From NCBI GenBank assembly GCA_943787595.1, contig CALSNA010000004.1:1-64000 (forward strand): a DNA stretch of 64,000 bases, given 5' to 3'. Each line of letters begins with the position of its first letter. The stretch's first letter is position 1. The stretch is from an uncultured Pseudomonadales bacterium. Its GTDB lineage: Bacteria; Pseudomonadota; Gammaproteobacteria; Pseudomonadales; Balneatricaceae. The notes below the pieces were generated by a model that saw only the letters and a list, made by a program, of their open reading frames with translations, had not been told where the DNA came from and did not search any database. Position numbers and translations under genes: made by a program. Shown piece after piece: positions 48,526 through 57,610 of this stretch.

Positions 48526-49733
48526 ATGTTAGCCTATGATATTTAAATAATAATGAAACCTAAACTCTTCCAAATTAGTACACTTTGTAAGCCATGGTTA
48601 TTATACTTGACGAATAAATTTTTTAGGCTTTATTTTTTCAAAAATTAGACTTTAGTGCCTGTTTTTTATTTACAGCTTGTTCGTCTAAATTCTGGATCAT
48701 ACTAATGAATTAATAAGATAGCTTTAATCTGTGTCTGTGAGTATATATTTTTATGCCTAAATTTCTATCCAAATCTAACTTTTTAAAATAAGTGTAAGAA
48801 TTTAATTATATTAACCACCTAATTTATAACACTTTAAACTTCATAAACCTTATTTCCTATTTCATCGCGGGCCTATAAACTGGGATACAATTGAAAACCG
48901 TTTACCCTAATATTTTTTATCTAAAAATAAGTATATAAGTATATTAGTGTATAGTTTCTCAGATTTATTATTATTTTTTCCATAGCAGTTGATAGGTTTT
49001 TTACTTGGCTGTCGTTGAATTGGTATAGAACTATTCTAGTATCTGCTTAAATTATTTTTTGGTTGTATAAAATACATTAATTATTAATTTGGCAAAAAAT
49101 AGTAGGAAATATGCTATCCTTCCTATATTAAAAAAGATAATACAAAATTATCTTCTGAAGCCCAAAAGCAGATCCGTCATTGTAACCACCCAATACATAT
49201 TCAGCATCCGGTAGTTTATAACATCAGAAGGTTAATCGGGCATAAATTAATTGATTAGACTGTGGCTATTCTCATTGGTGATTTCAATAGCTTTGGCTTT
49301 TAGATATTTTACCATTTTCTTGATCCGAACTCTGGGTATAGTTCAGTTATATGTGTGCCCGCTTAAGCTGGTTTAAAGGCAGTCATGATCTGACTATCTG
49401 AATATTTAGATTGCTTCACGCCGAATCGGCTGCGTTTATGTTACGAAAAAATTCTACTTTTTGAGTCAATTAAATTTCGATAAAATAACTTTATCAAACT
49501 ATCTGGTTGTGCTCATAAGGAGCTTTCCAGATTAAAAAAAGCTGATTTACTAGCTGTAAATTAGTTCGGAATTTATCGTTGGGAATGATAATTTTTATTT
49601 AAGTAATTGAAAATTTTATATAAAAATAACGAGTGGCAAAATAATGCAAACCTAAGATTTTGATGAAATTAGATTATTTTTTCAGTATTACAAAGAAACC
49701 TACAAACTATAGGAACGATTGTGAAACATAGAA
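48526..49733. other. Long AT-rich intergenic region, no gene recognised
   Basis: No frame, hairpin or repeat stood out. Around 49340-49470 there is less AT-rich sequence that may be an old gene fragment, but it cannot be identified. Confidence 0.35.
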
Positions 49734-50174
49734 ATGACTGAAAAAAAATTAACGGATTTAAACATAAGAACTTATGAGCACGTAGACATGGAAGACGTTA
49801 TACATGTTTGGGAAGAATGCGGTTTGATAAGAAGCTGGAATAACCCAAGATTAGATATTCAGCGTAAAGCAAACACACAACAAGATTTGTTTTTTGTCGG
49901 GGAGTTCTCAAACAAAATAATTGCTACTGCTATGTTTGGTTATGAGGGACACAGAGGATGGTTGCACTACTTCGCTGTTCTTCCTCAATTCCAAAAAAGT
50001 GGCTTTGGAAAACAGTTGTTAGAATTTGGAGAACTTATACTTATTGATAAAGGTTGTCCAAAACTAAACCTTCAAATCAGAGCAGATAACAAAGAAGCGA
50101 TAAACTTTTACAAAGCAGTTAGCTACGATCAAGATAAAGTAATTAGTTTTGGTAAGAGGTTGATTGAAGACTGA
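49734..50174 (+). CDS. ypeA: GNAT-family N-acetyltransferase (YpeA-like)
   Basis: A 146-aa acetyltransferase of the GNAT fold. Motif A for acetyl-CoA is YFAVLPQFQKSGFGKQLLEF (Q/RxxGxG/A reads QKSGFG), followed by the beta4-beta5 splay LNLQIRADNKEAINFYKAV. Its start, MTEKKLTDLNIRTYEHVDME, resembles YpeA. The substrate is unknown. It is a single gene with intergenic sequence on both sides. Confidence 0.82.
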   Translation: MTEKKLTDLNIRTYEHVDMEDVIHVWEECGLIRSWNNPRLDIQRKANTQQDLFFVGEFSNKIIATAMFGYEGHRGWLHYFAVLPQFQKSGFGKQLLEFGELILIDKGCPKLNLQIRADNKEAINFYKAVSYDQDKVISFGKRLIED

Positions 50175-50981
50175 TATTTTTATTTACAAAGTACTTACAT
50201 AGTAAAAATAAAAAAAGTTAATTACGTGATACACACGATTAGGTAGGAATCCGCCTGGAAAAATAGCAGAAAAACAGCAGTAGAAGCATGTCGGCAAGCA
50301 AAGTTCGATGGTCAAGGCCGCTTAAATGATATTCAAGTAAGCCTGTTAATGAAGCTGACGTGTGATAAAACTCCACCACAAATAAAGAGCCTTTTTGCCC
50401 TATAGAATCGTCAAGCCATGTAACAGGTAAACGATGATTTATTTATAGTGTATTAGGCTGGTGTTGTACACCATCACCGACTGTACGGAACGTTGGGGAA
50501 TTACATCGCAAAGACAGGCTAGGTCAGCATAGGAGTGGAGCTCTAAAGCAGTTTGAAAATAGCTGAATGAGGGTAGCTTGCCATTAAAAAACATGTCAAA
50601 GGCAGTGGTGGAGAGATCTACATACGTTTCGCACCATACGACGTCAATAATCGTGGTTCAGCCTGGTTTAAACGCTGATAAATACCTTGATACGGACTAA
50701 AACACTGGAATTAAAAGCACTGGCACTGCTCGTAACCAGAAACAACTTAAGAAAACGGTAATGGGTCACATGCGGATGCTGCAAAACAAGCCTGCTGAAC
50801 GGGTTAACAGGTATTTTGAACACAAGAAGATTGCATATGCCGCTCAATAGCTACCTTAATACCAGTTAATCTATCCAGCCACATGCGTGTAATTGATGCA
50901 GTAAATGCATTGATTATAAAACTGAGTTATCTGTGCGGAGGTGATGAACTGATTTTATCCTAATTAAATTCTTTTTATCAT
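50175..50981. other. Intergenic with a frameshifted, unidentified gene remnant
   Basis: See the remnant at 50585-50849; the first 400 bases also contain protein-like pieces (TAVEACRQAKFDGQGRLNDI) broken by stops. Confidence 0.4.
50585..50849 (+). pseudogene. Unidentified decayed gene
   Basis: Coding-like segments in shifting frames: IKKHVKGSGGEIYIRFAPYD, then VNNRGSAWFKR and a stop. In the next frames follow TKTLELKALALLVTRN and NQKQLKKTVMGHMRMLQNKP, then AERVNRYFEHKKIAYAAQ. Reads as one protein with at least two frameshifts. I do not recognise the family. Confidence 0.45.
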
Positions 50982-51626
50982 CTAAGGAGTAAGTCGTTCA
51001 ATTAACCAGCTATTGCCATCGTTCCGATATCGTAGACGATCATGTAAGCGGCTGATTCTTCCCTGCCAAAACTCAATATTGTCTGGTATTAAGCGATATC
51101 CCTGCCAAGTAGGTGGACGTGGGATTGTACTGATGCCATCGTACTGGGTTTGTACATCTGCAACTTGTTGCTCCAATATTGCACGACTGGCAATGATTTG
51201 GCTTTGCTGTGCAGCCAGTGCACTAAGTTGGCTAACCTTGGGTCGGCTGGCAAAATAGGCATCTGAACTGGCCGTATCAATTGTTTCTACCTGACCGCAA
51301 ATACGTACCTGACGTTCCAGAGCGTGCCAGTAAAATAATATGCAAGCATGAGGGTTTTCCTTTAGGTTTTTCCCTTTCTCACTACCGCTGTCAGTAAACC
51401 AAACAAAACCGTTAGTATCAAACCACTTTAACAATACCATACGGGCAGTTGGCAAACCATTGGCTCCAGTAGTTGCCAAAGTCATGGAGGTTGCATCGTC
51501 TGGATATGCATTTGCTGCTTCATCCAGCCAATGACTAAATTGAACTATTGGATTAGCATCTAATTGGCTGCGATGTAGACTTTGGCCATGATAATCACGT
51601 CGGAAAGATTGATAATCTTGCTTCAT
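50982..51626 (-). CDS. pdxH: Pyridoxamine 5'-phosphate oxidase
   Basis: An FMN enzyme that makes the cofactor pyridoxal phosphate from PNP or PMP (214 aa, usual length). Family motifs: DATSMTLATTGANGLPTARM near the start, VLLKWFDTNGFVWFTDSGSE and KGKNLKENPHACILFYWHAL. It ends with the signature IEFWQGRISRLHDRLRYR. AGGA lies upstream of the ATG. A single gene. Confidence 0.95.
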   Translation of the reverse strand: MKQDYQSFRRDYHGQSLHRSQLDANPIVQFSHWLDEAANAYPDDATSMTLATTGANGLPTARMVLLKWFDTNGFVWFTDSGSEKGKNLKENPHACILFYWHALERQVRICGQVETIDTASSDAYFASRPKVSQLSALAAQQSQIIASRAILEQQVADVQTQYDGISTIPRPPTWQGYRLIPDNIEFWQGRISRLHDRLRYRNDGNSWLIERLTP

Positions 51627-52174
51627 GGGTTAGCGTTTCCTGATATTTATATTTATAAATAAAGTTATTATACTCATTAATGCAGCATAAAATTCAGCTC
51701 AACAGCTTTATATCCTACGGAGATTTTTGGCTAATTTTACGTTGTTTCAGTATCGCTGGTTTACATTACAAGGTTAGTCCACTCAAAATCGTGCCAATCA
51801 CTTAATCAGCCAGAATATATCATGCGTAAATGCTATGATCATGTATTCGTAATTAAAAGATAAATATGATCTAATCTGTAACTTAAACATGCTAAATCTT
51901 GTATTTAAACATCCAAATATTACTGGATGGCAATAAAGTTGCCAAACTGTTGATTCCTTTATGTTATAGCCTTGCTCTAAAGCAAAAATGATTGTAAATT
52001 TACCTGCAGATTAAAGCCATGAGATTTAATTTTTCCATTAAGTAATAAGATTTTATGAAAAAAACCAATATTCAACTGCACAATGAAATGTCAGTTACCT
52101 TAACCACTTTAGCCAACTCATTGCGCATGATGGCTGACAGTTAAATTTATCTCAGTATAAGGACTTTACTTCCC
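51627..52174. other. Intergenic; one very short frame ahead of the efflux genes
   Basis: A 29-codon frame at 52055-52144 (MKKTNIQLHNEMSVTLTTLA, ending MMADS) ends 30 bp before the efflux adaptor. It could be a leader peptide or a gene remnant. Nothing else was seen. Confidence 0.35.
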
Positions 52175-53431
52175 ATGATTCGCCAACCAATTTTTTCTGG
52201 CGTGTTTAAGTTGCTTCTTCTCCCTGGATTAATCATCAGTAGTGCAGGCTACTATTTTTATTATATGAAGTCGTCCAAGCCTAAGATTCCCGCAGCCCCT
52301 GCCACAGAAAAGAGCTGGAGTATTGCAGTGGTGCCTGTGCAATTGGCAGACCGGTCACCCTCGCTAACTTTGTATGGTGTGGTTGAGGCACGAGAAACAG
52401 CAAAACTATCAACCACAGTGAACGGTTATGTCAAGGCTATTCACTACAACAAAGGAGATCGTGTTAATCAAGGTGATTTGCTACTAAGACTGGATGATCA
52501 GGAGCTAAGACTGATACTAAGGCAACGTCAGGCTGGTATTGACGATCTGGAAGCCCGTATGGATAACGAACAATTACGGTTCAAATCAGATCAGCAGGCA
52601 CTGATGATTGAACAACAACTACAGGATATTAACAATCATAACCTGCAACGCCAACAAGAGCTATTGCAACAGAACATGAGTGCCCAAGCTAGGCTTGAGG
52701 ATGCTTTGCGTACAGTGCGACAGCAACAGCTTGCTATAATAAATCGTGAACGCAGTATTGCCGAACACCCTTCCCGGCTAGCTCAACTCAAAGCGCAAGC
52801 CACAAATAGTGAGGTGCAGTTGTCATTAGCTCAAATAGACCTTAAGCGTAGTCGCATCACTGCTCCTTTCAGTGGTCGAATTCTTAGCATTGATACCGCG
52901 GTAGGTAATCGAGTCCGCAACGGTGACCGATTGTTAAGTCTCTACAACATAGACAGCTTGGAAATTCGTACTCAAATTCCTGACCGCTATCTGCCTATGC
53001 TACAGTCCAGCAATGGCCCAGAACTAAAAGTACAAATTTCAGTACAAGATAAAATGGTTAACCTAAAATTGCAGCGTTTAGCTGCTGAAACAGCCACTGG
53101 AAGAGGGGGAGTTGATGCCTATTTCGGGATTGTGGGTGAGCAAGCCATGCATCTTGATATTGGTCGCAACGTGCAGGTGTATGTGCAATTACCACCCAAG
53201 CGTAATGTTGCAGCTATCCCTACTCAGAGCATTTATGGTCAAAACCGAGTTTATCGAGTGAACGATGACCGACTACAGGCCATTGTGATTGAGCGAGTAG
53301 GGCAATGGACTGATGCTGATGGCAATAGTCTAACTCTAGTTGCTGGCAAACAGCTGCAAGAAGGCGATTTACTGATGACTACCCAACTTCCCAATGCAGT
53401 AACCGGGCTATTGGTTGAAGTTAACGAATAG
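52175..53431 (+). CDS. RND efflux membrane fusion protein (periplasmic adaptor)
   Basis: The HlyD/AcrA-type adaptor of a tripartite efflux pump (418 aa). An N-terminal membrane anchor (about 10-30) is followed by a split biotinyl-lipoyl domain (VNGYVKAIHYNKGDRVNQGD and ITAPFSGRILSIDTAVGNRV). Between them is a long Gln-rich alpha-helical hairpin (about 115-215), and beta-barrel and membrane-proximal parts follow. AAGGA precedes the ATG. The inner-membrane pump follows after 19 bp. No outer-membrane channel or regulator gene is adjacent. Confidence 0.9.
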   Translation: MIRQPIFSGVFKLLLLPGLIISSAGYYFYYMKSSKPKIPAAPATEKSWSIAVVPVQLADRSPSLTLYGVVEARETAKLSTTVNGYVKAIHYNKGDRVNQGDLLLRLDDQELRLILRQRQAGIDDLEARMDNEQLRFKSDQQALMIEQQLQDINNHNLQRQQELLQQNMSAQARLEDALRTVRQQQLAIINRERSIAEHPSRLAQLKAQATNSEVQLSLAQIDLKRSRITAPFSGRILSIDTAVGNRVRNGDRLLSLYNIDSLEIRTQIPDRYLPMLQSSNGPELKVQISVQDKMVNLKLQRLAAETATGRGGVDAYFGIVGEQAMHLDIGRNVQVYVQLPPKRNVAAIPTQSIYGQNRVYRVNDDRLQAIVIERVGQWTDADGNSLTLVAGKQLQEGDLLMTTQLPNAVTGLLVEVNE

Positions 53432-53450
53432 ATAGTAGGATAGCAACGTT

Positions 53451-56400
53451 ATGCTTCAGGAATTTATCCGTTTATTTGCAACACACAGGGTAGCACCGAA
53501 CCTGTTGATGTTGACAATGTTTATTGCTGGTTTATACAGTATCGAAAAACTGAATACCCAGTTTTTTCCTGATTTTGCTATTGATGTGGTGACCGTTAGG
53601 ATTGCTTGGCCAGGGGCTTCGGCAGAAGATGTACAAACCAGCATTACCATTCCAGTTGAACAGGATTTGAAAAACGTCGCAAATATAAAAAATATCAATT
53701 CCTACAGTGTTCGCGGCCTGGTGGTACTAAATCTTGAGGTGGCCAGCGGAGCTGATTTTAATGAAGTCACCAATGCAATTAAACAACAACTGGATGCTAT
53801 ATCTGATCTGCCTGTTGACGCTGAAAAGCCTGTTATACAACAGCTTGTCATGCAGGAGGAAATTGGTAATATATTGATTACTACTGATGGTCCAGCAGTA
53901 GAACTGATTACACTTGCACGACAAGCAGAAAAAGAGTTGATCAACCGTGGCATCAATAAGGTTTTATTCATTGGTTTGCCAGAGCAAGAAATTGCAATTC
54001 AGGTAGATACTGAAACCCTGCATAGTCTTGGTCTTACTTTGAACAACATGGCTGATTTAATCCGTCAACAGAGTCAAGATATTTCTGCTGGCTCAGCCGG
54101 TCGTAATCAGGTTACCAAGCAATTACGCGCTATTGGTAAGGTGCGTGATGTCGCAAGCTTTGAACAATTGCCACTGTTAACGAAGAACAAGTCACAATTG
54201 GTGCGTCTGGGAGATGTGGCGGCAATAAGCCTGCGTTCTAAAGAAGATCAAACCACTATTTTCCATCAGGGTAAACCTGCCATCCAGTTACGTGTTATGC
54301 GCGGTAAGACTGAATCTACCCTTAAGTCAGCTCGTATTATGAACAATTGGGTATCCGATGCTCGCGACCGTTATCCTGATAATATCAATATTATCGTTTA
54401 TGATGAATCCTGGAAGATGTTGCAACAACGTATCAATTTGCTAATTGATAATGGCTTTTATGGACTGATCCTGGTAGTTATCCTGTTATTCTTATTTCTG
54501 AACTCACGAGTAGCCTTCTGGGTCACCATGGGTATACCTGCTTGCCTGCTAGCTACCTGGGGTGTGATGTATTTGCAAGGTGGTACCATCAATATGCTGA
54601 GCTTGTTTGGTATGATTATGGCGCTTGGGATTATTGTGGATGATGCTATTGTTGTAGGGGAAGACACTCTAACGCATGTCCAACAAGGAGAGTCATCATT
54701 ATCAGCTGCACTAAGTAGTGCTCAACGTATGTTTGCACCAGTGGTTGCGGCATCATTGACTACGGTAGCAGCTTTCTTACCGATGATGCTGGTGGACGGT
54801 CCAATGGGTGCTATCATCAAAGATATTCCCGTGATTGTTATCTGCGTCATTATTGTTTCACTGATTGAATGCTTCCTGATACTACCTGGTCACTTGCATC
54901 ATAGCTTGAAAAAGCAGCAAAAAAAACAAGCTTCCTGGCTAAGGCGGCGCTTTGATACTGGATTTAATGACTTTAAAAACCACATTTTTCGTCCTGTGGT
55001 AACACTGGCAGTTAATTTCCGAATGGCAACTCTTGCTTGTGCTATAGCAGCCTTAGTGATTGCCATTGGCATGATGGTGGGTGGTCGCCTGCCCTTTACC
55101 TTTTTCCCAGAAGTAGATAGTGATACTTTACGAGCTTCTGTACAGTTTTCCTCTGGAACTTCAGATCAAATCCGGGGTGATTACCTGAAAAAAATTGAGC
55201 AAGCTTTGCTTGAGACTGAAACTGAGTTGGGTGGTGACCTAGTGCGTGAACGAGTGACCTATTTCGGCCAATCTGCCACTGGTCAGGAAAACCCTGTATC
55301 ATCAGAACGGATTGGTATGGTTAGGGCTGAGCTTAACAATGACACAAATCGTACCGTGACTAATGCTGAATTTATTGCATTGTGGCACAGCAAACTGCCA
55401 CGACTTGCAGGATTGGAAAAATTGATCATTGACCAGCCTGCATCTGGCCCCCCAGGAAAACCTATTGAAATGTTCGTTACCGGTGCTAATGCCGACAAGT
55501 TGAAACAGGTTTCATTAGAACTGCAGCATCACTTACAATCTTTTGATGGCGTATTGAATATTGATGACAATCTTGACTTTGGTTCTGAGCAGTTTGTTTT
55601 CTCACTGACGCCACAGGGGAAAACATTGGGTGTCAGTACCACCGATATTGGCCGCCAACTGAGGGCTGCCTTTGACGGACTTAAAGTACAGAGTTTTTAT
55701 CAGGGCAGCGAGGAAATTGATGTGCGGGTCATGCTTAACGATAGGGATCGCAATAACCTCAATACCCTCTATAATCTGCCAATTATTCTAAGTTCGGGCC
55801 ATTCGGTGCCGCTGATTGATTTGGTTAATTTCACTGTACGTCAGGGGATTGATTTATTTCGTAGCAACGATGGTGATTTGACTGCCATCATCAAGGCAGA
55901 CGTGGATATTCAGTCTACCAATGCCGGTGAGATTATCCGTAAACTGGAAGCGGGTATTGTGCCAGCCACAGAACGTAAACACAGCGTCAATATAAGTTTT
56001 AAAGGCAATAAAGCTAATCAAGATGAAACCCTGCACGATATGAAGATAGGCTTGATATTAGCACTGATCCTGATTTATATTATTCTGGCTTGGGTATTTT
56101 CATCATACACTTGGCCCCTAGCAGTGATGTTTACCATCCCCTTTGGTTTAACTGGGGCCATCTTTGGTCACTCACTGTTAGAAATAGATTTGACCATCAT
56201 GTCAATGTTTGGGCTGTTCGGTTTATCTGGAATTATAATTAATGACAGCATTGTGCTGATCACATTCTATAAGCGCTTGAAAGAACGTGGTATGGATCCC
56301 TATGCAGCGGTTATCGAAGCATCCTGCCAACGCTTGCGGGCAGTCTTATTGACCTCTCTTACTACTATTGCAGGTCTGGCTCCCATTTTGTTTGAAACTT

Positions 56401-56567
56401 CCTTGCAAGCCCAGTTTTTGATTCCAATGGCCGTCTCAATTGTTTTTGGCCTATTATTAGGCACCTTGCTGATTCTGCTGGTCGTGCCGTCCATGATCCT
56501 CATGTTGGAAAATGCTACCATGTTGCTAATACGAAAAAAGGTTACGCCGAAAGTATTACCTATTTAG
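53451..56567 (+). CDS. RND-family efflux transporter (AcrB/HAE-like)
   Basis: A proton-driven resistance-nodulation-division pump (1038 aa, full length). There are twelve membrane helices in two repeats, with large periplasmic loops after helices 1 and 7. Family features are FFPDFAIDVVTVRIAWPGAS near the start and the proton-relay Asp pair in GIIVDDAIVVGED (about residue 396). The C-terminal repeat contains FGLFGLSGIIINDSIVLITF. It is coupled to the adaptor gene. Sequence flavour is of the broad hydrophobe/amphiphile group; the substrate is unknown. Confidence 0.92.
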   Translation: MLQEFIRLFATHRVAPNLLMLTMFIAGLYSIEKLNTQFFPDFAIDVVTVRIAWPGASAEDVQTSITIPVEQDLKNVANIKNINSYSVRGLVVLNLEVASGADFNEVTNAIKQQLDAISDLPVDAEKPVIQQLVMQEEIGNILITTDGPAVELITLARQAEKELINRGINKVLFIGLPEQEIAIQVDTETLHSLGLTLNNMADLIRQQSQDISAGSAGRNQVTKQLRAIGKVRDVASFEQLPLLTKNKSQLVRLGDVAAISLRSKEDQTTIFHQGKPAIQLRVMRGKTESTLKSARIMNNWVSDARDRYPDNINIIVYDESWKMLQQRINLLIDNGFYGLILVVILLFLFLNSRVAFWVTMGIPACLLATWGVMYLQGGTINMLSLFGMIMALGIIVDDAIVVGEDTLTHVQQGESSLSAALSSAQRMFAPVVAASLTTVAAFLPMMLVDGPMGAIIKDIPVIVICVIIVSLIECFLILPGHLHHSLKKQQKKQASWLRRRFDTGFNDFKNHIFRPVVTLAVNFRMATLACAIAALVIAIGMMVGGRLPFTFFPEVDSDTLRASVQFSSGTSDQIRGDYLKKIEQALLETETELGGDLVRERVTYFGQSATGQENPVSSERIGMVRAELNNDTNRTVTNAEFIALWHSKLPRLAGLEKLIIDQPASGPPGKPIEMFVTGANADKLKQVSLELQHHLQSFDGVLNIDDNLDFGSEQFVFSLTPQGKTLGVSTTDIGRQLRAAFDGLKVQSFYQGSEEIDVRVMLNDRDRNNLNTLYNLPIILSSGHSVPLIDLVNFTVRQGIDLFRSNDGDLTAIIKADVDIQSTNAGEIIRKLEAGIVPATERKHSVNISFKGNKANQDETLHDMKIGLILALILIYIILAWVFSSYTWPLAVMFTIPFGLTGAIFGHSLLEIDLTIMSMFGLFGLSGIIINDSIVLITFYKRLKERGMDPYAAVIEASCQRLRAVLLTSLTTIAGLAPILFETSLQAQFLIPMAVSIVFGLLLGTLLILLVVPSMILMLENATMLLIRKKVTPKVLPI

Positions 56568-57610
56568 ACATGACTAAATGAGCGCTATAGATTCTAGGCG
56601 CTCTTGTAACCATATTAGTATCAGTAATCCAGATTGATATAAGTTCACTATATCGTGTTTTTTATTTATTCAATTTATAGGGATGCTGCAAATATAATCA
56701 CTATATCTTGATCTTGTATTACATATGATAGGGCGTCGACCATATATTTGTTAGATCATCCCGTTGTAGCTAGACAGGGTCAGTTCAAGGTGGTCAGGTT
56801 CCATGATTATTTGGAACCAGCCAACTAAAAAATTGCCAATGGCTTTACAAACTGGCTTTGCTGAGGATTTTGGATTTCTGTCGGATGGCTTACCAGGTTT
56901 ATCTATTATTAACGTGCCGATCTTTTGGACACTTCCCCATCACCACAGTTCGTCTGTAACCATCAATACGAGCTTGTAATCGTTGCATTGGAAGCTCTAT
57001 AGCAATTCATGGAATAATCAAGAAACATTGGTCTGGTTGTCAGATATGGCATTTGTAGTGATTTTAATGTAACATTTCTAAAAGTAAATTAACTGCTTAG
57101 ACTTATGTGCACCCTCTAAATAATTAAGATTTGGTAAATAAAAAGTATTTAAAAATAACTTGGCGTAATGGCATGCCAAAGCATTCATGTACAATACTGC
57201 AATCAGTAAAAGATCTTTGTAGCCGCATCGAAAGTTGACTCCATTAACTGTATTAAGTCTTGTCTGCCTGATATTTACGAAGTTTTTCAGCGATAACAAA
57301 GGTTGAAATGCAATTGCTTACACCTGGCTAGACAAGACTAGCTAATCTGAGTACTTGTTCATGAAAAAACAACTTCTAGATTGTTAGCAACTTAAACATT
57401 AAAGCTGTTTAAATTGTGCCAAAAATATTCTGAATGCAATTGAGGTCTCGTAATCATTACTATAATTTCTACAACGTTTATTACGTTCACGTATAGGCTT
57501 AAACGCAGCGTATTGATAGGTGGATTTTTAATCCATGCTTAACCTTAACACCGTAGGCCTGTGTGATAGATTTATCTTTAGCAGACCGCAACACCACTTT
57601 GGGGACGAAT
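56568..57610. other. Intergenic, 1 kb, no gene recognised
   Basis: A weak 6-bp hairpin (GAGCGC ... GCGCTC, 56580-56603) follows the efflux gene. No pdhR-like regulator is found ahead of aceE, and the 73-codon minus-strand frame at 57078-57299 has no motif. Confidence 0.4.
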
